NCBI GenBank assembly: GCA_963565915.1
Contig: OY751487.1
Span: forward strand, 3,844,001 to 3,908,000
DNA from: Entoloma clypeatum
Taxonomy: Eukaryota > Basidiomycota > Agaricomycetes > Agaricales > Entolomataceae
Direction of reading: 5' to 3'
Length of the DNA stretch: 64,000 nucleotides
Shown here piece by piece: positions 33,697 to 44,846 of this stretch. A program made the position numbers and the translations under genes. Under the pieces are notes generated by a model. The model made no database searches. It saw only the letters and a list, made by a program, of their open reading frames with translations, and was not told where the DNA came from. The number at the start of each line of letters is the position of its first letter. Position 1 is the first letter of the stretch.

Positions 33697-35343
33697 ATGC
33701 TTTACCTCCATGGCATCACATTATTGGACCGGGATCCACTTTATAGAGGCGGCTTCACAGACATCTACCACGCTCTCTACCGTGGTGAAGAAGTAGCTTT
33801 GAAGAGACTTAGAATTTTTCACCATCAGAAGAATCAAGACCGTCAACGACTCCGTCGCGTAATCCTGACTGCATTTAGAGACTATCGCTGCACACTGACG
33901 CAGAGCGTTTATGCAGAGACTGACAAAAGAGGCTCGTGTTTGGAACCAGCTTATTGACCCGCATGTGCTTCAATTCCTAGGGGTTGATCCCGATACGTTT
34001 CCGTCCGATCTCTGTGTTGTTTCACCGTGGATGCGTCATGGAACGATACTTCAATTTAGGAAGACTTACGGCGCCTCGAATATCAATCTGGAGCGACGCG
34101 TAGGCGCTTTGATCTCTCCCTGGTGATGAATAATGATCTGACTCGAATAGCTCAAGGAAATTAGCCTGGGAATCAACTATCTTCATCTAGAGGGTGTAAT
34201 CCATGGGGATCTTCGAGGGGTAAGTTCTCTGTGCTCAAACGCCTCGTCGCTGAAGCGAACTGATTAGACCAACATTCTCATCAGCTCTGACGGCACTGCT
34301 TGCCTTGCGGACTTCGGATTGACTGATTTCATTGAGACTCTTGGTCAAGATTCGGCATCGCATTATCAAGGCTCGACAAGATGGCTAGCTCCTGAACTCA
34401 TTCATCCTGATGATTTTGCCCTTGGAAAGTTCCAAAAAACGCGTGCCACAGATATATATGCCTTTGCCTATGTCTGTTTAGAAGTGAATGCAGGCAGTAT
34501 TCGTCCGCTACGTCAACTGACACTTTCGAAAAGATTTACACAGGAAAATTACCCTTCATTGATGTCGCTAATGACGCTGAGGTCATTTACCAAGTCATAC
34601 AAGGCGTCCGACCAAGGCGACCAATCATCCATGATGATACTGGTGTCGAGATTCGAGATGATCTATGGGATATGATTGAACGGTGCTGGGAACACCAGCC
34701 ATCAGACAGGATATCGATCACCAATGTTCTTCAAATCTTCGACAATTGGAACAGAGGTTGGGATCACGTTAGTATCAAGCTGGTTGAAACCTGCGTTGCA
34801 CAGTGGATTTTTGATAACCAAGGACATCACCTCTGCTGGGTTGAGAACTCTGGCCTCGCTCGGACCAGCTACATTGCAAGCACGATTGCAGAGCTCTGTA
34901 TCAGGGAAGGCAGACTCGCTGCAAGTGTCTTTTTCACTCGTGGTCCCAGTCTCGTGGAATTCTTTCCTAAAATTGTCAATCAAATTGCGCGGCATATTCC
35001 TGCAATAGAGCCACTCGTCAGAAAGGTCACGCGCGAGGAGCCATCGATGTTATCACCAAGCTCGACCGATGGACTGCAACACCTCTTGCTAAGAACAATC
35101 GTTGAACCCCTAGGTACCCTCACTGGAACCATGTCTCCCAAGGTTATCGTTATCGACTCCCTGGATCTATGCCAAGAAGCTTCTAGCACTGATAATTCTT
35201 GGCTGACGGTCGAAATTCTTATACAGGCGATTACTTGGTTGGCTGAGGTTTTGCACAGGAATGAGGTCCCTCTGCAATTAATTGTGACGAGTCATCCCCA
35301 TCTGCATAGAGGCAAAGAGAAGTCTTCCAAAGTTTCGCGCTGA
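33697..35343 (+). CDS. TKL-type protein kinase with NACHT-like segment, possibly frameshifted
   Basis: The kinase exons read RGGFTDIYHALYRGEEVALK (glycine loop and beta-3 lysine), VSPWMRHGTILQF, GVIHGDLRG (catalytic loop of this family), CLADFGLT, TRWLAPELI and DIYAFAYVCLE. This is the common Agaricomycete TKL family. The C-terminal part (34751-35343) resembles the NACHT NTPases found beside such kinases: CWVENSGLARTSYIASTIAE at the Walker A place, LAASVFFTRG, and KVIVIDSLDLCQ at Walker B. Both Walker motifs are altered and lack the usual GKS. The frame closes at 35343, but sensible sequence continues in another frame (ARSLYLYQHGMLDSLTDG), so a frameshift or missed intron lies near 35310. The upstream bases also read as family-like (LPLS), so the start is uncertain. 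Confidence 0.6.
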
Positions 35344-36500
35344 GGCGCGTTCTCTCTATCTATATCAGCACGGCATGCTGGACTCCTTGACCGATGGTAA
35401 GAAGCAATTGCCAATCAATCACTTTGCTGGTCACTAGATAAATTCAATATTTGATTTATGACCAGGGTGGAAAGAGTTGCAAAGACTTTCGGCTGAAGGC
35501 CCAAAAGACAGTCTTCCTCCTTCTGGCGATCTTACGACCACACAGGATCCGATGCTTGAAGTGGCTCCTGGCAGTCTCCTTTCGCATATTTCAAATTGGT
35601 TCGACAATAATGCTGGTCAATATGTCTGTTGGCTTAGATATCCTGTTCGACAATATGGTAAAAGGTCGTCCATCGCAGAGCTCATGGCGGACCAATGCGC
35701 AAGTCGAGGTGCACTCGCGGCGAAGATATTCTCTTCTGACTCAAAGACGACATCTCGTACTTTTCTGCCTACCCTTGCGTTTCAAATCGGACAGTCTATG
35801 CCCATGCTCAAGTCGGCCATGAGGCAGGTTATCCAGGACGAGAGGGAGGTCATACTCACCACAGAAGATTACAATTTTGCCCGAAAACTCGTCATTGAAC
35901 CGTTCCTCACCGGAGATTTCCAACTAATTTCTCCCATGATCATCGTAATCGACTGCATTGGTTGGACGGATGGTGAATATCTATTGAATACCCTGGTCTG
36001 GTTGGAAGCTGCATTTCGCCACCATACCATACCACTCCAAATATTTATAACCAGTGAGCCTGGACTCTACTCTTCGGCTAACCTCCAATTCCCTGCTTTC
36101 CTGGACAATGCGTTAACGTTACACCTTCCTCGATTCGAGTCATCGGCATCACTATCTTATTCACGATCTTTATTCGTTAACCACGGCCAAAGAGTATACC
36201 AGGTTAGTTGAAAGCTATGGTGTTACCCTGTCCAACTTCAGACGCACTTGACAGAATCTTACCTCTTTTCTTGAGGGTCAAATTTCTGCTGAACATGCTG
36301 CAGATCAAAGGTGGTCCAATGTTGCTTTGGATGATGGAGACTTACGAGATAACCTCCTTGCAGGGTTTGCAATAATTTCCAAGCCTATTTGGACCACATT
36401 GGCCAGTTGGATACATTACAATGTCTCGTGGAGAGTCATAGATGCCGTTTACAGCTCCTGCAAGCACGTGTTCTGCTCATTTACCATGCGCTATCTCATG
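35344..36500 (+). pseudogene. Remnant of a second NACHT-like domain
   Basis: After an intron ending near 35465 the frame reads WKELQRLSAEGPKDSLPPSG. A second NACHT-like unit follows: VCWLRYPVRQYGKRSSIAE, LAAKIFSS, TFLPTLAFQIGQSMP, PMIIVIDCIG, IFITSEPGLYS. The Walker A is reduced to YGKRS. Near 36140 the family-like reading shifts by one base to HHYLIHDLYSLTTAKEY, then stops follow. It probably continued the upstream kinase protein, giving a kinase-NACHT-NACHT layout that has decayed. Confidence 0.5.
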
Positions 36501-36519
36501 TGTTAGGGAATAGCTCTCG

Positions 36520-37898
36520 ACCCAAATCCAAGTTTCCGAGCACCCTTCTGTCCGTGAATGTCTTCAAGAAGACGAAGCCGCAATCGCCACTCTCCTAGAA
36601 GGCTTGCTAATGTCAGATCTCGAAATGGCGGCTATCCTCGCACTTCGAGGTGATGATGCACACTCCTTCTTGAATCTTCTTCAATTTGTCCGTCATCGTT
36701 CTTTGATCCAATGACGCGTGAACTAAGGCATTGATCATAGGTTCTATCCAAGGGACAACTGGCTACATACGAGATCGGTCGCAAAGCTCGTCGTCTGTTA
36801 GTGAAGCTTTCAGAGGCCTCAGAAATCATACCTGCCTCAGTCCTGATCCGCGGGCTTATCTTAATTGAGCCTCAGCCTGTCTCTGGAGGAGGGTTTGCCG
36901 ATATTTATCGGGCAATGTATCGAGGACAAGAAGTAGCCCTAAAGCATTTGCGAGTTAGACAAGACCAAGATTCACAGTCCATCCGTCGAGTAAGACCCAG
37001 GCTTCAGTTCCACGTTAAAAAAAGTGAGCTGAGCGCTGGCTTGCCCTGTCACAGGCATTCGGCAGAGAGGCGTTGGTTTGGCAACAGTTGAAACATCCAA
37101 ATGTGCTAACTTTTTTAGGCATTGATTCGGAAGTGTTTCCTTCTTCGCTCTGCATGGTGTCACCCTGGATGCGGCATGGCACTATACTGGACCTGAGGGC
37201 AGCAAATGGTCCTTCAAATATCATTATTGAGAAAAGAGTATGTATCTAGGGCTAAACATTGGGTCAGCCAATTGATCAGCTAGCTTAGCTGAATGAAATT
37301 GCGGAGGGACTCGAGTACTTGCATGCAGAAGGAGTCATTCATGGCGATCTCCGAGGGGTAGGTACTGCCCTGCCCGATATTGAATTCATCGTTAACACGT
37401 CCCAGGCAAATATCCTCGTAGATAATGACTGGCATGCAGTCTTATCTGATTTTGGTCTGACAGTTTTCGGAGATGCTACAGTGGCAACACATACATCGAA
37501 TCCACATGGCTCGATACGATGGATGGCACCTGAGCTCCTGAATCCTGAGATCTTTGACCTGGACAGATTTATCAAAACCCGTGCCAGTGACGTTTATGCT
37601 TTTGCGTGTGTTTGCTTGGAGGCGAGTTTCTTATACTTCTACTGATTATACATTCAACGTTTGCACCAAGATCTATACAGGACACCACCCTTTTGTAGAC
37701 GCTGCGAATGATGCTGCGGTCATCTACCGCGTCATGCAAGGCCAGCGTCCTGCTTTGCGTCCGCAAGAACAAGTAGAGGTTGTCATCCCAGACCACGCCA
37801 CGGAAGTCGTAGAATGGTGTTGGAAGCAGGAGCCTTCACAACGCCCGGAAATTATGGATGTAGTACAGATTATGAAGACTTGGAAATGCATGGTCTGA
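36520..37898 (+). CDS. TKL-type protein kinase, second copy
   Basis: Exons read VSEHPSVRECLQEDEAAIAT, LLQFVRHRSLIQ, an intron, GRKARRLLVKLSEASEIIP and LIRGLILIEPQPVSGGGFAD. The kinase core follows: MYRGQEVALKHLRV (beta-3 lysine), VSPWMRHGTILDL, GVIHGDLRG, AVLSDFGLTVFGD, IRWMAPELLNPE, VYAFACVCLE, and ends TWKCMV with TGA at 37896-37898. The core is complete. Introns are placed as in the first kinase copy (after LRxRQDQDSQSIRR, after GDLRG, after VCLE). The true start is not clear: the exon may join the decayed NACHT stretch upstream to form one long protein, or start independently near 36520. Confidence 0.65.
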
Positions 37899-38449
37899 CG
37901 CCAGTAATTCCAAGAGTTGGACATACCGATGATTTCAACATCGGATGCTGGCGAGACTCGATAGTTTGTTCCTATCCAGGGGGTGGGGGGAATGGAAAAA
38001 CGGTTTTTGTCAATCCACCCAAACCACCGTCTCAAATTCATTATCGCAATCGCACTGCGTTACTTTTACTGGCGTTTTCGTCTAGAATTTGTATTCGCAA
38101 CTGGAGGATCCTCGTAAGCGAATCATATTGTGTTGAAATGTGTATTTAGTAGATTCTGAGTCGCAGTCGAAAGCTGTCCAGATAGGCTGAGTGGGTTTAA
38201 GTGGCGAATAAGTGGAGGAGGACATACAGGAATCCGTCGAAACACTGGAGTCGGTGTCTGCTGACTCAGCAGCCACAATTTGTTTGCCTCTGTTTGTTCC
38301 ACGGCCAGTTCCAACCAATAACCGTCGCGGTTGTTGTCCAGCACAGCGAGTAAGCGTCGCTCAATCTGTGGGCTCGGCACTCACCCCAACAACAACGATT
38401 CCACCCACCCTATTTCGACAACAATCCTGGCTTCTCAATTTAATTGCTG
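37899..38449. other. Gene-free stretch between kinase genes
   Basis: About 550 bases. A G-rich run (gggggtgggggg, near 37980) stands out. No protein-like reading frame found; this holds the 3' end of the kinase and the promoter of the SAP-kinase gene. Confidence 0.4.
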
Positions 38450-41400
38450 ATGGCCTATGCACGTCGCGCACCCCAACATCAAGAGTCTTTATCACCCTCA
38501 ACTCGCAAATACCCTCTGCGTCGGTCGCCACCATCGCGCCGTCCTCGCCACACGGAAGGTCCTTCCGATTCCCCGGATATCCGTCAAGTTCTTGTCCCCC
38601 TCCATCCCAATCTTCGCCGGCTACCCTCCCGTCTCACTACACAGGATCTCCCTATCGACAAAAACTCTCATATGGCTCGCCATGTCGCTCAAGTAGGTTC
38701 AAAGAGAAAACGCGTCACTAGCATAAACACAAGTAACGAGAATGTGTCACACTCTACGCGCGCCTGGACACGGTCGAAGCGTCTGAAGTCGGAGACACGG
38801 CCTAGGACCCAGCACGCGGAATACAACACTACAAGCGAAGAGGACGGACAAGAAGATGTCGATGAATGTGCCATGGATGGGCCAGAGGAGAGCAGCGAAA
38901 TGGATATTGATTCTGCCACCGCCCAGGGATCGACTTCTGGTGCCTCCGATCCCGAGGCCAACCCAGAGTGTGACGATGAAGACGCGCAAGACGCCGTTTC
39001 GGATCCGGGGGATGAAGATGATTCCAGTAAGTCTCCATATTCTCGTTTCTGCTTACATAATCTATCTCAACTTCACTTACTTAACAGCAGATGAGCATTT
39101 ATTGAATTCGGCGCCTCCGAAGCAGCTCGCTCGACTTCGTAAACATGATCTGATACGCCTATATTGTCTCACCGGACTCTCGGACGAGGCAGATCTGATG
39201 ACGAAGTCCGACATCATCTCCGCGATCCTTTCTGCTCGTGACGATTTCGCTGAGCTTCCGCCTTCATCGCCACCTGGACATGTTGATGGAAATTCGTCAG
39301 AATATTCCTCGGACGACGGCAATGTTGCTGGAGGAGAGGAAACAGATACGAGTCAAAATTTGAACGGCGCGAGTGGCAGTGGGTCAAGCTTAAGGCGTCG
39401 TGCAACAATGGGAGATGCCACGAAGGGCTTGGGAAGGCAAATCAAAGGACGCAGTGCTTCCATGGGTCACTTGTCGCGTGAAACGAATGGACCCTTGAGA
39501 AAGCGAAAGACCCCAGGACATGTGCTCGGTGTAACAGAGGGACGCGCATTGTCAAGGTAGTCCTTTTCTAACTGGCATCGGGAAAGGGAGCTCATCATAT
39601 GTCATGACGCACAGGCAGAGGACATCCAGTCGTTCTTCTCCCTCTACGTCTACAACCACCTCAATATCTTCATCCGTCACTACACGCCTACGTTCGAAGA
39701 AGCTTTCAGCATTTCCCCCATCTACCCCCGATAAAACTTCCAAAGGCAAAGGAAAAGCGAAGCAAGTTGAGTTTAGCGAGGGAGTCATTGTACCAACGAA
39801 AAGAAGACAGGATAAACAAAGGGAAAGAGAACGAGAGAGCGAAAGAGCAAAATTGAGGGCAGAGGAAAGTGATTTAACTGAATTGGAGGAATTGGAGGCC
39901 AGTTTAACGAAGCCGAGTCCAAGAAGACTTCGGAGTAAGGGTAGGGATACCCAAGTGGATGAGTATGGGGTTGATAAGGCGGAGGTGAGAAGGACGCCAA
40001 CACGGAAAGCAAAAGGGAAGATCCAGAGTCTCAAAGAGGAGGATGACGAAAACGATGAGGGTGAGGGATTGGCCATGCATGAGGAGAGTGAGTCATCGGA
40101 TGAAGGGGTCGATGAGGATGGCGCCGAAGAGGAGGAAGTTGATGAGCTCATCTCCTCGACATCTGCCACTCCAACGCCTCCGCCCTATAAAGGACGTCGC
40201 ACACCCTTGCGGACACGGCTACGGCCTAGGCGAAGGCCTGCGCCACCATCAAGTGATGGAGATGATGAGGGTTGTAATGTAGAAGAGGCAGACGAAGAGG
40301 CAGATGAGGCCGTTGAATCTATAGAAGAAGGTGAAGAGGATGAGGATGAGGTAGAGGTAGGGACAGAGGATACCGAAGACGATGAGACCGTCACATTGGA
40401 GCCACGGAAGTTGAGAAATGGCAAGATTGTGGAGGACGTGCTGATGGAGGAGGAAGACATCGAAGAAGAGGGTTTAGAGGAGGACGCCGAAGATGGTGTG
40501 GACGGAGGAGATGAAGACGAAGAGGGTCAAGATGATGATGGCGTTGATACCGGAGACGTCGACGTCGACGCGGACGGAGAAACGGATGAAGATGAGGGGA
40601 TGGAAGAGGATGATGGTGAGCTCCCATAATTTCAAAAAAAAAAATGACGCTCATACCTTGCCTTCATGACCAGTGGACCTGACAGTTGCAACGGCCAAAA
40701 CGCTTATACGCCTCCGTCGCGATGATCTTGTGCGGCTTTGCGAGACGCGTGATCTAGACCCTGTCGGGACCAAACCTCAGTTGGCAGAAGCTCTTCTGCA
40801 GTGGCGCGACCGGCAAAACAATGATTTCTCCTCCCCCTCATCTTCCGGTACTGTTCGGCCCTCCTCCACATCAAGACGTCGTACCCGAAATGGTGCCAGG
40901 ACTTCTGAAGGAACTCCCTCGGCGAGGTCCCTGTCTGTTCACATGCATATGCATGAAGATGAGCCCGCGACTCCCGTGCCTACGCACATCCAGAAAGAGA
41001 AAGACAAAGAGGATGCTGATTTGGAGCTGGACTTGGAGAGTTTGGGCTTGGAAGACCGAGAAATACCCCCCGAAAAGCTGCAGAAGTTGGAGAAAATCGG
41101 AAGTGGTGGTTTCAAAGATGTTTTCATCGGCAAGTTCAAAGGCAGGAAAATCGCTATATCGGAATTTCGGGGGCAGCTCAGCGCCAGTGCGTTCCGCCTT
41201 CTCTCTAATATCTTAACTCTGCCTGAGATATGGGCTGCAGTGGACATCAAAGAGCTCAAACTTCTCGGGGGATTTGACCACCCCAATATCGTTCGATTCG
41301 TGTGTCCATTCTTGAGGATGGGTGATTTGATCTAATTCGTAAATGCATTTAGCTCGGTGTCAGCATACCGGAGAATACAAAAGAGACACCTGTAATGATT

Positions 41401-42134
41401 GTCAGTGAGCTGTGTTCCAACGGCGATCTTTTTGACTACATTCGGAACGTTCCTCCCCAACCTATACATAAAGTCGTAAGTTGTCTCTAATGATTCGATC
41501 GAACTTCTATCATCGGTTTTCATAGCTCGCCGTGATGCTGGATATAGCCCGCGGCTTAGAGTATCTTCACCTGCGCAAACCCTCGGTCATTCATCGTGAC
41601 TGCAAGTCATCCAACATACTCATCACTGCCAAAGGGACTGCAAAGATTGCAGACTTCGGGCTTGCAAAAGTAAAGCAGTCAACACGATCGATGGTGCGCA
41701 GCTTAGTGGGAACTGTCAATTGGCAAGCGCCAGAATTGTGGCATGCACACCCCAAATACAATCACAAGGTGGATGTATTCTCTTGCGCGATGGTGTTTTG
41801 GGAGATACTCCAATGGCATTTACCCAACATAAAGTTCCCATGGGAGGTTTGTACATCTTTTCCTTGTTCACCGAATGCAGATGAAAGTTCGATTGAACAG
41901 GGCATGAATGAACATGCCATCTACGAGATCGTTGGAGCAAAACGGCAGCGGTACGTATCTGAGGAATCATAATGAAAAGCACTCACAATCCACAGTCCGT
42001 CAATATCTGGCTTGCGAAAACACTGGTGTCCAGATATTGTCGACCTCATCGAACGGATGTGGGCCCAGGAACACCAAGATCGTCCCACCATGTCGGAGGT
42101 TGTAGAAGCACTTGAAGAGATGGTGGCTCACTGA
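38450..42134 (+). CDS. Large protein with two SAP-like motifs, acidic linker and WNK-like kinase domain
   Basis: The start ATG 38450 begins MAYARRAPQHQE. A basic, disordered N-terminus precedes the first SAP-like helix pair, PKQLARLRKHDLIRLYCLTG. A very acidic low-complexity linker follows (39600-40630), then a second SAP-like motif, TLIRLRRDDLVRLCETRDLD. SAP motifs bind DNA or nuclear matrix, so a nuclear role is likely. The C-terminal kinase domain reads KIGSGGFKDVFIGKFKG, KIAISEF, DHPNIVRFLGVS, MIVSELCSNGDLFDY, VIHRDCKSSNIL, AKIADFGLAKV, VNWQAPEL, and ends EDRPTM-like RPTMSEVVEAL. HRD and DFG are present. The beta-3 lysine is replaced (IAIS), while the glycine loop has a lysine at the WNK position. 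Introns near 39030, 39560, 40615, 41185, 41300, 41478, 41850 and 41950 were placed by frame. Confidence 0.8.
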
Positions 42135-42749
42135 TGGCACTTCCGGAATTACATCTGGTATGATATTCATTCTAGAAGAAGCCAATTTTGTTTGACAATC
42201 GTGTACAAGACACGATTGGCTTCGGAGAACCTTCGCTCTTGAGTTTTTGATTTCGAAAGCCTTTCTTGTCTCGGCATTTCGTTCTTTTTTTTTTTGCATC
42301 TCATGGCCCCTGCATATATCACCTAGTCCAGTTTACCATTTTCCTGCAGCCGTCAATGTTTCCATATCCCACTCTTTGTATCGTAGTACCCCAAACAAAC
42401 AAGCTGATCATTTTCATGCAAAACCATCACTTTCACAGTGCATTGGGGAAGTTTACCCACCGCCCAAGGTTATCATGCATTTCTTCCACCGCGCGCAACA
42501 AGCAGAGAGGTAGACCGCTGTGTTTTATTTGGGCGAAGAGATTCAACAGGTAGAGGGAAATCAGAAAAGGTCATGCAGCCTTTTCTCCATCTGGAGTATG
42601 ATAGTCATATACTCGTCTACCTGCAACTCCTATCGTCGGGTTGGCTACTCTTGTCATGGCTTAGGCTGAATGGGGCCCATTATCGGCTCATTGCTTCTTC
42701 ATTACAGACGAAATCAGCAAGTCCAATCCTCTCCATGGAAAGGGTAATG
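42135..42749. other. Gene-free stretch between convergent genes
   Basis: About 615 bases of 3' flanking DNA, with T-rich tracts (42285-42297) and no recognisable reading frame. Confidence 0.45.
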
Positions 42750-44768
42750 TTACATTCTCTCGGTCTTGAATCGAGATATTCGTTCTAGTCTTGATCCTGC
42801 AGGCGCGGTAGTACCACTTGGCTCGACAAGTGGGTGAGCGCTGGGTGATTGCGGAGATGATCTTATGACGGGTGGTCGGCTTAATCGTTTATCAGTTGAC
42901 TGGGGAGTCTGGGGTGACTGGAAAGTCATCGATTTCGCGAAAGATGGGGACTCCACAATCATGGTGAAAGGGTTTGGCACCGTTGAATAATTCTCTGTCT
43001 TTGTCGGGTGAGGCAAAGAAGTGGGGCTAATAGCACTGGAAAGGCAATACGCAGAGACGAAGGATGAGGGGGTCCGTTCCAGAACATTTGACGACATTGC
43101 GAAAGGCAAACTTGGTGGCATACATTTTGCGACGATGTTTGAAGTGCCAAGCTTGGAACTCGAGTCAGAAATTATAGGCCGGCCGGGCTGTTGGCGCGAT
43201 GCTTTGAATTTATATGGTTTTGGCCTCCTGTTTGGCGGGAGGGTCTTGAAAGGCAGCGCTTCAAGTGGAAAGGATGATTTTGTGGTTTGCTGAGTAACTT
43301 CAAACCCTTTCTCTCCGTCGGGCCCGAGGTTGTGTAACTCTCCCTTGCTTAGAAGAGCCAGTGCCTCTTGTATGCCCTCATTTTCAAGTTCGCTTTCACT
43401 ATCATCATTCCTGCCAACCAATCGGTCGTTCGTATCCAGTTTACCAGTTCGTATCTCTTTTTGTAGTGTCCGGGCAGTAACTGCTGAGATAGCGGAAGCA
43501 CCCAAGGACATCGACGGGGATGTCGATGCGCTATGTGCAGATGCAAAATGGGTGGCTTTGAAGCGAGATATGGATGGTTTATCAGAGACTGGTATATCGA
43601 GAGGGACATCCTAGACAGAAGATATAAAAAGGGCTCCTACAATGCGGGTAGTTGATGCTCACCAGATCGCCACCTCTGACATGAGCATGAGACGACATCG
43701 CTGCCCGAGTTGCTTCGCCAATTTTGCTGCGTTTTTCATGGTATTCCAGAGCGATTTCCCGTTGATGTCGAGCAAATTCGAGATCGTATTCTTCTTCCTC
43801 CAAATCTTCTTCTAAACTTACATCGACATCTGAGTCAGTGGTCTCGTTAAGACCGTCGGGAACTTCATCGATGTCTTCCTCGTCGACTCCAGGATCCGAT
43901 TCGTCGTCTGAGTCGGGCAGATTAGTGATTTCTACTGGAGTCGTCGGTACTCTTTCGACCACCACATCCTTCATAGGCGGCTTTGGCGACAACAATGATG
44001 GACCTTTCGAGCGAAGTCTTGCTGGAGCAACATCTCCCCAATCCACGAGAGGGGAGGACGATGTACTCTTCCCGCTACCGTCATATGTTTCTGCAAAAGC
44101 GACGACCTTCTTTGAACCCAGACCGTGGTTTGCTTTTCTACGCTTCTCGTCCTCACTGAGTTGCATCGCTGGTATTTCTGCCTTTTCCTTCGCTAGATTG
44201 CGCAACAACGCTCTGCCCATCCTTTTCTGGATTTCCTCGGCTGATTTCAGTCGCAACTTCTCATTCGCAGCTTCTTCCTTTCTTTTCCGCAAGATCTCTT
44301 GTTTTTGCTCATCGTCCTTCTGTTCGTCACGGGCTCGTTCTCTTCTTTCTTCTTCTTCCAATTGATCAAGGACATAATCACGTTGTTGGCGCCAGCGTTC
44401 CCTAACAGCAAGAGGAAAGGCAGCAATGGAAGGCAGCCGAGTGTCTTCTATGGAAAGGGGATCTGAAATGTCAGCTGCATCAGGAGGAGTTACAGGTTCC
44501 ATGATGTCGATGATAGGGAGGCCTTCCTCGTTCACGAGCTATTCGAGGGTTGAGTGATTGCATGAAGGGAGATGCTTGACCTAACTTGACCCCTCTCATC
44601 CTTCAATGATTCAAACGTTTTACTCATGTTTTCTCCGACCAATTCACTGAGTTTCCGTGTCAGCTTTTTGACAGCATCTACAGTAAAACTCCGTGTTGGC
44701 GTGCTTTCATCGCTATGAGCTTTTGGGGGAGAGATTTGAGAGGGGTTGTAATGATGAAAGTCGTGCAT
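42750..44768 (-). CDS. DUF3835 / Bud27 (URI-like) protein
   Basis: Three main minus-strand exons. The first (44768 to about 44585) reads DAVKKLTRKLSELVGENMSK. The second (about 44535-43670) begins LVNEEGLPIIDIMEP and continues with charged coiled coil (QLEEEERRERARDEQKDDEQ) and a long acidic stretch. The third (about 43615-42750) is Ser/Pro-rich and ends RISRFKTERM with TAA at 42750-42752. The NEEGLPIIDI segment and the basic SRFKxxRM terminus are what I expect from the Bud27/URI family, whose members help assemble RNA polymerases. The canonical N-terminal prefoldin domain is short or missing here, so it may be a shortened relative. It diverges from CTF18 across only 78 bases. Confidence 0.55.
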
Positions 44769-44797
44769 TGGATCTCTGTCACGTCGCGCGTTGAGTC

Positions 44798-44837
44798 ACG
44801 CGTTAGTCACGCACGACTTGGTTGGTCCACGACGCGT
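44798..44837. promoter_or_regulatory. Two ACGCGT boxes in the CTF18 / DUF3835 divergent promoter
   Basis: ACGCGT occurs at 44798-44803 and 44832-44837, with CGCGCG at 44785-44790, inside the 78-base gap between the two divergent ATGs. ACGCGT is the MluI cell-cycle box bound by MBF-type factors at fungal replication genes, which fits CTF18. The second box is only ten bases from the CTF18 ATG. Confidence 0.55.
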
Positions 44838-44846
44838 TATACGTAC

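Noticed and set aside
39552..40169. Serine-rich 205-codon minus-strand reading frame
   Set aside because: It is the antisense of the Glu/Asp-rich linker of the SAP-kinase; GAG/GAA codons read backwards give Ser/Leu. No start context or domain.
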